Assembly: GCA_018894105.1 (NCBI GenBank)
Contig: CM032121.1
Span: 23,591,730 to 23,655,729, forward strand
Length of the DNA: 64,000 bases
Reading direction: 5' to 3'
DNA from: Jacaranda mimosifolia
Lineage: Eukaryota; Streptophyta; Magnoliopsida; Lamiales; Bignoniaceae
The notes under the pieces are model-generated. The model ran no database searches. It saw only the letters and a list, made by a program, of their open reading frames with translations, and was not told the origin of the DNA. The translations under genes were made by a program, and so were the position numbers. Within the stretch, counting starts at the first letter, position 1. Every line of letters starts with the position of its first letter. Shown one piece after another: positions 36,337-48,229 of this stretch.

Positions 36337-36678
36337 CTAATCGATACTAATATGGAATTTGAATCTAGATGATTGGGTTTTGCAGAAGGCGGTAGGATCC
36401 ACTGATTGTATACGGAAACATTTGTCCAAGTTAGCCAATGCATCAGCCATCCTATTCTCCTTTCTCGGGACGTGGTTTAATCTGAAACTTTCAAATTTCT
36501 CCAATAAGTCTGAGGCTTGTTGAAAGAAAGGCACGAGATCCTCTTTCTTGACTTCATATTCTTTCAAAAGCTGATTGATGATTAACTTTGAGTCGCTATA
36601 GATCTCAATTTTCATAATCTCCATTTCTAATACCATTTGAAGTCCAATGATCAAAGCTTGGTACTCTTGTTGGAGCAC
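36337..36678 (-). pseudogene. Second (archaeal-type) RNase H of Tat element
   Basis: The frame contains EYQALIIGLQ, IEIYSDSKLIINQLL and the basic HVPRKENRMADALANL segment. These keep the acidic residues expected in RNase H (E in EYQAL, D in YSDSK, D in MADAL). This second RNase H, besides the one fused to RT, is a recognised mark of the Tat lineage. The segment is open for about 114 codons, but the flanking pol is broken. Confidence 0.75.
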
Positions 36679-36799
36679 AACTCACCCAACATAATAGAAT
36701 ATGTCAATACTTGCTTTTTTGGCGAAACAAAGACAATCCCTACCCCTGATCAGTCAGATCTAGTTGCTCCATAGAAGAACATCGTCCATGTTAGGGGAA

Positions 36800-37262
36800 A
36801 TTCAACATAGAGAACATCTCATCGGGGAGGTCATCAGATAACTCCCATTCTGCGAGGATAGGATGATCAGCCAGGAAATCAGCATGACCTTGCCTTTTAA
36901 CGACTTTTTATGGCATATAGGTTGTCTCGTATTGGTTGAATATGACATACCACTTTGCCAATCTCCCAGAGAGCATAGGTCTCGATATAACAAACTTGAC
37001 TGGATTGGCATGAAAGATGAGTCGTACGGAGTATGCTTCAAAATAGTGCTTCAATTTCTTAATGGCGTGGAATAATGCTAATAGATATTCTCAATAGGGG
37101 AATACTTCAGTTCATTTCCAGTTAGGGATCTACTAAGGTAATATAGTGCTTTTTCTTTACCCTATTTATTTTCTTGAGTCATAAGAGCGCCAATTGACAT
37201 TTTTTGTGCTGCAATATACAATATAAGTGGTTTTCCAAGTACAGGAGCTCCCAACACTGGTG
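36800..37262 (-). pseudogene. RT-linked RNase H, right half, broken
   Basis: In shifted frames one can read VLGKPLILYIAAQKMSIGAL, KALYYLSRSLTGNELKYSPIE and phrases such as ISRPMLSGRLAKW and ALADFLADHP. This is the normal gypsy RNase H and connection region. The left half lies beyond the solo copia LTR, at 39504 and above. In-frame stops occur at the NK*GKEK and IENIY* points. Confidence 0.7.
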
Positions 37263-37267
37263 GATTT

Positions 37268-39498
37268 TGTTGGAATAGTACCCCACAAGCTAATTGGATT
37301 TGCATTGTAAACTATTTCCTCATTAGACAATTTTGATTAAATGATATTCATTATATAGCCATCTTTATCTTATGCTAATTATTACTTCACTCGCATTTGG
37401 TTGAAGAACTTAGATCACACAAGACTACAAGACTTGGTCATGCACTGGGTGGTGATCATGGAATAAGTCTTACACAGCCGTGGTCTTAAATCTTCCAAGT
37501 TATAGGATCTTATGAGATAGGGCATCTAAGATCCTGATAGACTTGTACTAACAATGCATAAATCCAAGGGTTGGATGTTGCTCCTTTCCATGAGCAATTC
37601 CATATGAGATATAGATACATGTTAGTGGTTACTTGTTAGAGAACAAGGCACTGAAGGCCCACCCAGAGAACCTACTAGATAGCATAAGTGGCAAGTCAGT
37701 AATGGAAAGTTCTCCAGCTTACGCTGGTGCATATAATTAGTCCTTTGACCTGAGGATTCATGGTAACCTTATGTTTAGGTCCTCATGCTTTGGCTTCTCC
37801 TTGGTTACTTAGCGGGCTATTCGGGTAGAGATTGGGCACGAGCTACTAAGAAATAGAGATTTGTGAGATCTAAGATAGAATTTGACTCTGCATCTTTGTG
37901 AAGGATGAGTGTATCTCCTATACATTCTATAATGATCGATTCCAAAAAATTCTTGCGCAAGGTGGTATGATAATTTGGAAAAGGAGTTTTCCAAATATGA
38001 GGTCATAAGAGGAATCGGACATTGAGAATAGAAATATAGTATCGATGCTATTGGGGAGCTGTCAAATATCTTTCCCTAAGCCTTTTTCAGGAGTTAGGAG
38101 ACTGAAGGATCGTATTTACATAATACGGTTAGGGCTAGAATGATTCTCCAAAAGCATTCATTTTTGCCTATTAGTTGGGCTCATGGGTTTGAGGTTGGAC
38201 ATCGACTATAAAGATTGGGTACTCTTCAATTAATGAAGATTAATTGAATTGAGTTGATTAGTTTAAAGAAGTTTAAACAATATGAATATATGATGTTCTA
38301 AAATCACAAAAAGTTGCGAGCTGATATCTAATGCATGGTAGAACCTAACGGGTTACACACAAAAGCCAATTGCATTTCTTAATTGATGGAGGAGAATTTT
38401 CTAAGGGTTAGAAAAAATGCTCCTAGTGGATCGATTTGAGGTTGGCAAAAATTGAGGTCATTTTTCACTTGATCAATTTAATTGTTAAATTGATCAACTA
38501 ATTTAAGAAGTTAAATTAGACCAATAATTAAGGAGTTAATTATTTGGTGAAACATGACCATCAATTGGTCAAGTTAGCTTAAAGAGTTAAGTAAACTATA
38601 ACTAGCTTATACAGTTAAGCTAATTGACTTAAATGTTAAGTTAAAGGTTAATTAATTAAATTAAAGTGTTTAATTTAATTAATGGGAAGAATCCATTTTG
38701 GAGGAAAAATTCAAATGAAAGGTTTATTTGGTGTGGCATTTTAATTAATTTGAAATTAGATTTCAAATGAAATTAAAATGTACACAAAATTCAAATTCAA
38801 ATTTGAATTGCAAGTTGCCAACTTGCATAGCCAAGTTGGCAGTCACCTTGAGGGTGGCATCACACCATCCTCACTCTATATATAGATATTAAGGGTGGGA
38901 GAGGCGGCTAACTCATGCTCCATGTGAAGAATTAGATTCTTTCACATTTTCCCTCCAAAATCTTAAATGTTGCCTTATGTGATGAAGCTCCACTTCCTCT
39001 CTTTTTCTCCTACCTTAAATCAAGCCTCCATCTCTACAAATCCCCTTTATGGTTTCTAGCTAACACCAAGGAGATTAGGATTTAGCATTGGTGTGTGGAT
39101 CATATTGTTAGAGGCAAGGCATTTGGATTGCTTGCTTTTGGAAGATCAATTGTCAGGGCAGTCTGCTTGGTGATTTTTTCTGGCACTTCCTTGTGGTTTT
39201 TTGAGCTAAATTTTTTATAGTAGCTTCACAAGGAGTTGAAAAGGCACTGTAATATTTCTAGAATTTTTGGAGGAGTGGATCGGGAAAATATTGCTCCAAA
39301 TCCGCTGTGTCGCTATTTGACTGTTTCTGGATTGAAGAAGTGTTCTCCATCTTTCCTTTGAATTTTTGCTAATCAAGGTAATTCTCCATCCAAATCTAAA
39401 TTATAAGCATGTTGAGATCCTTGTATGCTTGTGTAGCACTAGTTAATATAAGCTTTTGAAGTTTTAATTATTGGATTTTAATGCTACACTTGCCTTCA
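37268..39498 (+). repeat. Solo LTR of the 2.2-kb-LTR copia family
   Basis: It starts TGTTGGAATAG and ends TGCCTTCA, with a perfect TSD GATTT (37263-37267, 39499-39503). It aligns end to end with the LTRs at 49321 and 57374 in reverse orientation, and with 60884 in the same orientation. It interrupts the RT-RNase H region of the Tat-type element. No internal copia sequence remains. Confidence 0.92.
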
Positions 39499-39503
39499 GA
39501 TTT

Positions 39504-40365
39504 AAAAGATGCCTCTTTATACTTTCAAAAGCATTCTAGCATCCTTCATTCCATCTGAAAGGGGCATCTTTTTTCATAAGATGATTGAATGATTGGCACC
39601 TTCCAGCAAGGTATGATATGAACTTTCTTATGAATACAAGACTACCTTGCAAGCTTTGTAGTTCCTTTAAGTTCTTTGCCGCTGGCATCTTCTGGATAGC
39701 ATCTATCTTTGCTGGATTGACCGCAATACCTCGATGATAGATTATAAAGCCGAGAAACTTGCCTAATGTAACACCAAATGCACATTTAAGGGGATTCATT
39801 TTCAAGTTGTATTTTCTTAACCGATCAAATACTACTTGAAGATCTGCCAAGTGATCACTTTTTTTTCTACTTTTGACAACCAGATTATCCACATAGCATT
39901 CAACTCTTTTGTGCAGCATGTCATCGAATATATTCTGCATAGCATGTTGGTAAGTGGCACCAATATTTTTTAACTCGAAAGGCATCACCTTATAACAATA
40001 GATTCCTTTTGGAGTGCAAAAAGCTGTACACTCTTCATCTTGTGGTGACATCCTGATTTGTTTATAGCCAGAAGACCCGTCCATAAAGGACAAAGCTTTA
40101 TGACCAATAGTTGCATTGACTATGAGCTCAATGATAGGCAACAAAAAATAATCTTTTTTAGGCATGCCTTATTTAAATCTTGAAAGTCAACACAAGGTAC
40201 GATGCTAGATATCCACATTGGATACTTGACTTTTCTGATAAACCCAGCATCAATGAGCTTGTTTACTTCAGCTTCAATTAGAGGGACAAGCTCTGGGCAG
40301 AATTCGCTGTGATAGATTTGCTGGGCACACTCCATGCTTTCTGCCAAGGTGATGAATCGCAACAT
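39504..40365 (-). pseudogene. Reverse transcriptase of Tat-type element, mutated active site
   Basis: The longest frame (39536-40165) covers RT palm and thumb: FMDGSSGYKQI, the FCTPKGIYCYKVMPFELKN block and the HLADLQVVFDRLRKYNLKMNPLKC block. An upstream frame (40120-40365) has LIDAGFIRKVKYPMW and the DFQDLNKA block. The catalytic Y-V-D-D box reads YVDN (codon AAT on the minus strand at 39884-39886), so the second Asp is lost. The two frames are offset by a shift near 40140. The enzyme is inactive. Confidence 0.85.
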
Positions 40366-42985
40366 GAGGATCTAATCCCAGCATCTCTATGTCCAAGAAA
40401 AAAACATCACTATACTCGCTCAAGGTTTTGAAGTACTGTTCTTCCTCTTTAGGACTCACTAGAGAACTTACAAATATAGGACGTGGGTTTTCTATTGTAC
40501 CGAGATTTAATTCTTAAGTTCATCCACAGTTGTCTGTCCACTATATTCAAGTTGTGGATGGGCTTATAGAATATCATCTTCAGAGATGTCTGAGTCAGAT
40601 TCTTCATTAACAGCAACATGATGACATAAGTACGACTCATTGCCTTCTTCATTATCAAACTGTATAACGTCTACGACCTCTATCTTTTGAAATGTAACCT
40701 TTCATTTCATAATTCCATTTGCTTTCACAATAGGGATAAGCGTCGTTCTCCACCTAAGATAGCTTGTGGCTCGCACGAAGCCACCCATCATCTATCTATT
40801 GAACTCCTCATGATACTGAGGCTTTGGCTCTTTTGCGATACTTGTATAGTTAGAGCCTATGGTGACTTCCACTTTATCTTTACGTCCACTAACTTCATTA
40901 GATGAATGTCTCATAGTACGTCACATCACCTTCATAGGTCTATCCACACTGATTATCAGAGTAGAGGATTTGGTTTCACTCAGTTGAGAAGAGCAAATAG
41001 TCTGACCTTCAATTCTCAACTCCATCAAGTCAGTCTCATCATAGTTACTTCTTTTTCTTACTTTTTCTGCAGCATTACTTCCAAGTTGATTGAAGACCAA
41101 ACCTTGTGTAGGCCCTTTATGAATCGATGGTGTTAGGATCAAGCGCTTACCACTAGGCCAAAAGCTATAGCTTTTAGTAGAAGCCCAACTTTATTTTCTT
41201 ATATATTTGGCCGCATAAAGCACCGTATAGGGCTACAGTCGGCTTGAGGTGGATGCGCCCTATAAGGTCCATGGGTTGGGCAGTTAGTTCTTGAGTCAAA
41301 GAATGATGCGGATAATAAATCCAATAATCTCCCTCCAGTAATAGCCTGGGAACTTGAACTCATGACCTCGCTTTGATACCAATTGTTAGGATCAAGCACT
41401 TACCACTAGGCCAAAAGCTATAAGCTATAGCTTTTGGCGGAGGCACAACTTTATTTTCTTATATATTTGGCAGCGCAAAGCAGCGTATAAGGCTACGGTT
41501 GGCTTAAGGTGGCTACGCCTTATAAGTGCCATGGGCTGGGCAGTTAGTCCTCAAGTCAAAGGATGATGTGCATAATAAATCCAACAAATGAATTCTGACC
41601 AAGTCTGTCAAAGATAGAAGGACGGTTGGTGTGAGTGCTCAGCCGATTGAATACAGAGATGTGACGATCACTTGACTTTTGGCTTTCATTATTTCCATCT
41701 TTGTCAGCTGCAATATGTTGGACACTAACACACTTTTCTTTCTTCATCACAAGTATTTTGATTGGTTCACTTGGTGCAAATCCCAAGCCAGTCCTTGGCT
41801 GATCAACATGAAACCCTTAACTTCGTAATTTTTGTTATGCTTTCTGAGGCCATGGATCTCTTCTCTAGTTAACTCCAGTTTCAACTCCCCTAGCTCAAAT
41901 GGATTGGAGAAGTTATATCTAGACTTAGCCAAGAGGATATAGGCTTTTGGATCAAATATCCCATGAGATTTTTCACGTTGAGTTCTGCCAGAAGAAAATT
42001 CAGCTGAGGCCTTTGAGTTCAAATTGATAATCAGCATTATGAACTCCTTTCTCATGACTTGGTAGTCATCAGATACTACCTTCCTTATCTGTTCTCTTTT
42101 ATCATTCAGTGATGGAATGTATGCTTCAGATGACTTTTGTCCTTCTTTCTAATGTGATCGAAGGGTATACCAGAAGACTGGTGGATTAGGGACACCTTCA
42201 GATTCTATGACTATACTTGCCAAGGTTTCAATAGTTACCAACTTCTTGGACTTTTCAACATTGGGCTCCAAAATTATAGGTTCAACATGCTCTCTCTCCA
42301 TATGATGTTTGACGGGAGACTTTGAAGGCAATATTTCCTGCACTGAGTTTAGATCTAGATACAATTTAGCATCCGCAAAGTATAATTCTGCCTCAGTAAA
42401 TGACTTTGTATCAGCATTGAATTTTATTATCTTACCATTCCTCGAATACTTGAAGCATTGGTGAAAGGTAGATGGGACAACTCTATTTTTGTAAAGCTAC
42501 AGTCTTCCTAGCAGCAAGCTTTAAGAAGTCCTTGCATCAATGATATGAAATAGAGTGTCCACTTTTAATTCTCCAATAGTAAGGTCTAGGTGGATCATTT
42601 TAATAGCTCGTTGGCCTCCCTAGTTGAAACCTTGAATAGTTAAGCAACTGCGAGATAAATCCTCAACTGTGATCCCCAATTGTTTTATAGTAGACTAGTA
42701 GACTTTGGCATGATTTTAACCACCAATCCCCTGTCAATAAGCATGCGGTTGAGTTTCTGATCTTGCATAGATCAAGAAACAAAAAGCGATCGATTATAGA
42801 GTTTTGATCCCAACAACAAATCTTTATCTATAAATGTAATAACCGCATAGCAAAAAGCAAAATTCTGGCTCTCCATTTTTCCATATGCAGTGAGTGCCGT
42901 TTTAACCTTCTGCTCAAAAAATCTCATAGGAAAAAAGCCTCCTAGAGTAACAGGATTCCAATGACTTTTTCTCAATTTTCTCATC
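40366..42985 (-). pseudogene. Protease and linker region of Tat-type element
   Basis: Fragments in several frames include LNRMLIDRGLVVKIMPKS, the retropepsin active-site loop with DRG in place of the usual DGG or DSG (near 42740). Other remnants include a decayed LLGRPW strand (near 42490), SEYSDVFFLDIEMLGLDP (upstream of RT, near 40400) and FEQKVKTALTAYGKMESQ. Many stops are present. A TRIM is inserted at 41131-41586. Confidence 0.65.
41131..41586 (-). mobile_element. TRIM (miniature LTR retrotransposon) with iMet primer site
   Basis: Two direct repeats, 41131-41326 and 41384-41586, both start TGTTAGGATCAAGC and end AATCCAATA or AATCCAACA. Between them are only 57 bp. Next to the right repeat, the minus strand reads TGGTATCAAAGC (41370-41381), a near-perfect primer site for initiator methionine tRNA. 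Next to the left repeat, it reads GGAGGGAGATTA, a polypurine tract. There is no coding capacity, as expected for TRIMs. The flanks GATGG and AATGA match at 3 of 5 positions. Confidence 0.85.
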
Positions 42986-43174
42986 TTAATACAAAAATCT
43001 TTTATATCTTTCGTTAACTTTGGTTGAGGGCACTTGGTGAGATGTTGTCTTTTTAATAGTGATGGATGAAGTTGGTGAACACATTGCCTTTGACTCCGTT
43101 GGCGTGTTACTGGAATCTACTCACATTCATCTTCAACTTCAGAAATAGAACTTGTATTTGACTTTTCATTTTTA

Positions 43175-44746
43175 TCAGTGGACAAAGTTTCGAACAGGAC
43201 TATGTTTATACTTCCAAATTCGAGCAACTTTGATGCCCCCCATGAGTGAGGGAAGAACATTTATTTGGCTGTAAGCGGCATTTGTAATAGCTTTGATACT
43301 AGCAACATTTGCATCCATTGCATCTTTGGTATCAAGGATGATTTTTTCATCTCTTGCCAACATCATGATTTTTTCTTTAACCACAAAATATTTTTCTATA
43401 GGATGGCTAACAACTCGATGATACTTACAATATTTTGGGTCATTCACCTTCCCAACTTCATCAAGTTATTTCATCTCAGGTAACTCGATCATTTTCCTTG
43501 CCAATAACTCATTAAAGATTTTTAGGATGTTAGAGTTAGGAAATGGGTACTGCTTTTCTTGTAACTCTTTCAATGTAGGTCGATGCCTTTCAATCAACAT
43601 AAGTTGATCAGGCTTTTCTCTTCTTTTATTGCTTGTAGAAATCTTGACAGGAGCTGTTTTAATTGCCATTGTCTCTTTCACAGTATTTTTGTAGACTTCT
43701 TATTCCTCTTTGAGTCTTTTCTACCTTTCTTTTGATCATCAACCAAAAAATAGGTTTATGATTTGCAATGCTCAACTCCATGTCATGAGCATAGGTGGAA
43801 AATTCCTCAAAACTTCGTGGCTTGATTCCTTGGAGGATATAAAGAAGCTTAGTGCATGCCAATGATTGATATAGTCAACAATTGGCTCATCTTTCCATTA
43901 TTTTACATTGGTAAGCTCGATCATACTCATAGTGCGAAGGGTACTATAGAAGCGGTTCAAAAATTTTCTCTCCATGTCTCCCTAACTGTCAATAGATTTA
44001 GGCTCCAAATCAATGTACCAATCAAATGCATTTCCCTTGAGTGATCTCACGAACTGCTTCACGAAGAGATCACCATCAGTTCCTACATTATTGAACATTT
44101 CCATGAAATGGGCAATATGTTGCTTTGTATTGCCTTTTCCATCAAACTGTTGGAGCTTTGGTGGTTGGTAACCTATCAGCATCCTTAATGTGTCAATTCA
44201 CTTAGTGTACGGTTTTGAGTACACTAGCAAATTTTGTGAAGGTCCACTATACTGGGCTTTGATAGTGTTAGTTATCATCTCTTGCATTTATTGTACAAAC
44301 AATGCATTAACGAACATTGTAGAGTGATTAGATTTCTGCACTAAGTCATGCTTCGGTGGTGCCTAACCCATTTGCTTTTCATTGTCAACATGATTTGAGG
44401 AGGATGGACGATTTTAGCTAGACTCTCCAACATTTGAATGCTCCAACTTGTTCTTTAATTGGGTGATCTGGAGGTCTTTGTCTTCCACAATCCTTTGAAG
44501 ATTAATTATGGCTTGGGCCATCTGAGCAAGTTGTTCGTCCAATGTAGTTGTTTCAATTATCATTGTAGGTAGCACATCAAAAAAAGATGATTTGGACTTG
44601 TTCTCCATAGGACTTGCTGAGTTCGAGCCATATGATGGAGTAGTATCAATGATCTTGCCCCCAGTGGAGGATTGACCAGCTACAACAATAAAATCCATAA
44701 CGTCTGTTTGATTCATAGTAGTGACTTGATTCTTCTTGGGTGCCAT
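43175..44746 (-). pseudogene. gag of Tat-type element, broken
   Basis: It starts at ATG 44746 (MAPKKNQ). An N-terminal region carries a coiled-coil stretch, LDEQLAQMAQAIINLQRIVE. The gag core follows in shifted frames: YQPPKLQQFDGKGNTKQHIA, FVRSLKGNAFDWYIDLEP (43982-44182), then LLYILQGIKPRSFEEF and AHDMELSIANH (43659-43862), TLKELQEKQYPFPNS (43466-43681) and a zinc-knuckle-like CKYHRVVSHPIEKYFV, where the last Cys is Tyr (43175-43447). Stops and shifts separate every block. Confidence 0.82.
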
Positions 44747-44807
44747 GGAGCGTTTGGAAATAATGACTGGAATTTTGATGTGGGAAGAAGAGATGAAAGA
44801 CAAAGAT

Positions 44808-44826
44808 CGTCCCATTGGGCGTGCCA
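44808..44826 (-). other. Primer binding site of Tat-type element (candidate)
   Basis: The minus strand reads TGGCACGCCCAATGGGAC six bases inside the 5' LTR. It begins TGG, complementary to a tRNA CCA end, and matches a form often seen in plant Tat elements. I have not assigned the primer tRNA. Confidence 0.55.
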
Positions 44827-44832
44827 GAAATT

Positions 44833-45526
44833 TGTTCACACAGATTTTGAGTCTACAAAAAATAATTACAAGACAAGAAAAATATGGACAAATTCAATAT
44901 TTATTGAAAATAAAACGTGGTTACTATCTCTGGAAATATCTTCATAATTGAAGATCAAATCCTCTGATTCTTTTCCTTGGAATGTGATTCAAGGGCTTGA
45001 TGCTTGTTCTTGAATCAGATGCATAATCCCCTCATAGACTTGTCGATGAAATCACGAACCACTTTAAAATCAAGTATTTATTTTGATATAAAGGTCTTCA
45101 GAATTTGGATGCTTTTGAAGAAGATGTAGAACCTTTGTGGCTGCAACACTTCTTTGGGGAAATAACTCGGATTTGAGAGCTTTGATGCTTGAATTTCTCT
45201 TGATGTGTGAATTTCTTGATGTGTGGTATGTCTCCCAACACCCCATTTTTATAAGCACAAATTAAGGTTTGATGACTTGAAGCTTGAGTATCCCTTGGGC
45301 TTGAATACCACTTGGGATAGGCTTAATTTGCTAATAGACCATATTTAAATATGTTAGGTCCAATTAGCTAATCCAAAATAAAATAAGATTTTATTATTTA
45401 TCTTGGATTGGTCCGTTATATAAAGCCCAAAATTTGTTATGGACTTTAATTTGAGACCCAATCTAATAGCCAATTTGATTGGCTATAAAATGATAATTTA
45501 TTTCAAATAAAATTTCAATACCAACA
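44833..45526 (-). repeat. 5' LTR of Tat-type element
   Basis: 694 bp, from TGTTCACACAG to ACCAACA on the plus strand. It is the uninterrupted partner of 27861-29630 and is followed by the TSD ACTAG (45527-45531). Confidence 0.9.
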
Positions 45527-45531
45527 ACTAG

Positions 45532-46902
45532 CACACCTCACCATAAACATGCCCAACTCACTACTTAAAAAAAGTGCAAAAGTAATGGAAGTCAAGTATA
45601 GCAATAATTTTATTTTATTACGAGAATGATTTCCATACTTTTAAAATAATTTATAAGAACTTTGCAAAAAATATCATTAACACATAAGTGATTGTGCTAA
45701 AATTTTTATAATATAAAAGAATAAAATATTAATTTACCTAATTTTTATATGATATATAATTTTTTTTAATAATCTCAACACATATGTTTAAATTTTCAGG
45801 ATATAAAAAAATTAAGATAAGATAAAATAATGGAAAGAAAAAAGTAAACAATTCAAAAGGAAAGAAACATTATAGAAAGGGAGAAAAAAGACAAAAGAAA
45901 AAATTACCTTATCATTATCTTGGCAATAACACTAATTTTATCAACGTATAAAATAGTATACACTATTAATTTTCACTATAAAAATGTAATATTAATGATA
46001 GTAAGTAACAAATGTAAAAGTTATCATCAATGATATTTATTAAATGAATAACTTTTATTTTGTTATTAATAATATTTTTAAATGACAATTTACCACGATA
46101 TGGACTCAATAATGACAAAAACTAATGTTTTATATTGTCACTATTGATAATTAGTGACACTGCTATTGTGACAATAAAAATTATCATTATAGTTTGTAAC
46201 AAGATATTCATTGTGTTTGGTTCATGTTTTGATGAACGACAATGAATTTTTTTTGTTTCGATCTTAAACTTATAGAAGAATGACATCACAACATGGTAAG
46301 TTACCATTGTAATCCATCTATAGAAAGTTATTGCTGGAACTTCGTATAAGAACAAATTCTCACTATTTAATCCCAAAAAGATGCATTTAGAAGAACAAGT
46401 CTTTGCCCACGAAAGTATCCAACTCTTACTATCAGCACTTTTGAGGTACCTTATTGGAAAAAAGAAAATAGTACACTCTTTGTTTCTAGTTGAAACTATC
46501 ATCAACCGTTTAGCCTTATGTGTTAGGGACTCTAGAATATTCCTCCCCTTTTGCTTTATCAGTTTGTTTAGTATAGTTTCAATTGGTTTGAATTTCTTGT
46601 TCATATTTATTAGATTTATTTGCACTAATTCTCTTTGGAATTATTAATGAAATTTATAGATTAAAATCCTAAATGAAGAACTTAGATAGGGGGTTTAGGG
46701 TTGCCGAATCACTACAAATCTGGCTTCTCATTTACTGTTTTGTTTATTTTATATTATTCTCTTTGGGACTTTCAGTTTAAAATTGTCAGTAATTACTTCA
46801 AAACTTAAAGTTAAATTGTTTTTGGTCTAATTCACCCCTTCTTAGGCTTATCATTATTAACACATTATTGCACTAGGTTGTCACTACAGTTATGTTACTA
46901 AC
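45532..46902. other. Spacer between the two Tat-like elements
   Basis: AT-rich. Words TTGTCAC and GTGACAA recur in inverted order at 46134-46180, suggesting a remnant TIR or CACTA subterminal region. It contains one ORF of moderate length (next entry). No other gene is visible. Confidence 0.5.
46122..46625 (-). CDS. Unidentified 167-codon ORF
   Basis: It is the longest open frame in this spacer. The product has a basic N-terminal part (KKFKPIETILNKLIKQKGR), a middle with SADSKSWILSW and CSSKCIFLGLNSENLFLYEV, and a hydrophobic C-terminal stretch (IMIIFIVTIAVSLII). The middle loosely recalls plant F-box-associated beta-propeller proteins, but I cannot support a family. The last third runs into the inverted GTGACAA region, so part of the frame may be chance. 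It could be a gene fragment. Confidence 0.2.
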   Translation of the reverse strand: MQINLINMNKKFKPIETILNKLIKQKGRNILESLTHKAKRLMIVSTRNKECTIFFFPIRYLKSADSKSWILSWAKTCSSKCIFLGLNSENLFLYEVPAITFYRWITMVTYHVVMSFFYKFKIETKKIHCRSSKHEPNTMNILLQTIMIIFIVTIAVSLIINSDNIKH

Positions 46903-47636
46903 TGATATGGGTATAATTGACGAGCCCAGTATAGTCAGCCCAATATTTAACATCAGGCCAGGCCTGAGTCAAAACATGGGCCCAAGTATAAAGATCTAAT
47001 ATCGACCCCAAGCGAAGCCTATGGACCTTGATAAAGAGTTGACAAGAGTCTCACATGTATACATGGCCATAGCCATCTCGACCATGTCTGGTTGAGTGGG
47101 CTGTAGAGCAGCGCATCTCCTGATCATGGCCGCATTAATTGCAGTATTTGCTACCGGTTATATTTGCATTTAATGCAACTAAACCAATATCATGTTTGCA
47201 TTAATAACTTTGTCAACTGGTCACCTCCGCATTAATGACGGTAATGGTGCCCCTTATTTCTGGCTAGTTAAAAGCATGTCGGCCAACTAACTCAAAGGAC
47301 CTATGGCGTCCCTATGAAGAGGAAATGAGTGTTGCCAAATAGTAGGGAGAATATTGTCTTTCCACACGATGAATACTATAAATATCCTTACTTCAGAATC
47401 AAATGTATACTTTGAACACTCTCATAGACTGTTACTCTACTAAACTACCTTCTAGTAGAGCATATACTAACTTAAGCATATGAGGGTCATAGTTGAGGGT
47501 CCTCTTTGCTAGACTAACGTGTGTTGATTGGTTGTAGGATTCGACTTACTCCCCTCAGCTATTCCTTAAGCCTATTTTTCTGGTCAATTGATTTCTCTGG
47601 TCAACAAATAGGATCTGCTCATCAGGAATATCCTCA
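46903..47636 (+). repeat. Left (5') LTR of gag-pol-less Tat-like element
   Basis: It starts TGATATGGG and carries a TATA box in ACTATAAATATCC near 47390. The 3' boundary is either CTCATCA (47624) or CCTCA (47636). The latter leaves 5 bp before the primer-site-like sequence. The right LTR runs off the window, so its end cannot decide this. Confidence 0.7.
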
Positions 47637-47639
47637 TTA

Positions 47640-47763
47640 TTTGGCATTGCTGTGTGATATTAAACCCTCAACTGTAAAAATGGTGAACACTAGGCACAAT
47701 GAATTCGGAAAGATATTATGTATAAACGAGATCTTATCTTCTTGGAATACTTATATTTTATGA
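47640..47763 (+). pseudogene. Primer-site region and short gag-like start
   Basis: TTTGGCATTGCTGTG (47640-47654) resembles the TTTGGCGCCGTCTGTG primer site of Tat elements, but is diverged. An ATG at 47680 opens MVNTRHNEF, like the MVNTRR start of many Tat gag proteins. The frame stops at 47763, with no gag core after it. Confidence 0.4.
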
Positions 47764-47990
47764 GATCTTGTTTTCTCGACTAGGTTCTTGTTTCAAAATA
47801 AGACCATGATTTATTCCGTAGTCATCCAGCACAGATTAATTGATTATTAGTTGCGCGAGATCCAGTCTTCTCGAAGCTCACAATGACCAAATCTTACATA
47901 GAATGAGATCCCGACTTCTCAAAATTACCCAGCATGGATGAGTTAATTATAAATTGTGAGAGATCTAGTTTTCTCGAAGCACACGATCGA
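47728..47990 (+). repeat. Irregular GAGATC...TTCTCGA leader repeats
   Basis: Five occurrences of a GAGATCYNGTYTTCTCGAAG-like unit start at 47728, 47762, 47857, 47905 and 47960, with spacing 34, 95, 48 and 55 bp. GAGATC...TTCTC can form short hairpins. They lie in the leader downstream of the primer site. Confidence 0.6.
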
Positions 47991-48229
47991 CATTAGTCAA
48001 CCGCACAATTTACAGTTTAATTTGGTTTCAACCAGCTAATACGGAGAGGAGTTCAACCTTTTACTTCAAACTAATTAGAAATCAATATAAAATCGTGCAA
48101 ACAATGAAAAATAAAAAGAGAGATACTTTATTTGATAAAAAACAGCGATGAAAATCAAATATTATTCAAACATTCATCTAATTACAACCTAAAGTAAAAA
48201 TTGTTCAGAGTACATCATAAAAATTTGAA

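Larger units (their letters stand above)
27861..45526 (-). mobile_element. Tat-type Ty3/gypsy retrotransposon, two LTRs, nested insertions
   Basis: Both LTRs begin TGTTCACACA and end CCAACA on the plus strand, and a perfect TSD ACTAG flanks the whole (27856-27860, 45527-45531). Gag, protease, RT, RNase H, a second RNase H and integrase follow in that order on the minus strand. A frame on the plus strand sits between integrase and the 3' LTR. The extra RNase H of the EYQALIIGL type and the antisense frame mark the Tat lineage. Every coding domain has stops or frameshifts. In about 165 bp sampled by eye, the LTRs differ at roughly one site in ten, so the insertion is old. Nested are a hAT element (28254-29337), a solo copia LTR (37268-39498) and a TRIM (41131-41586). 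Confidence 0.88.
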
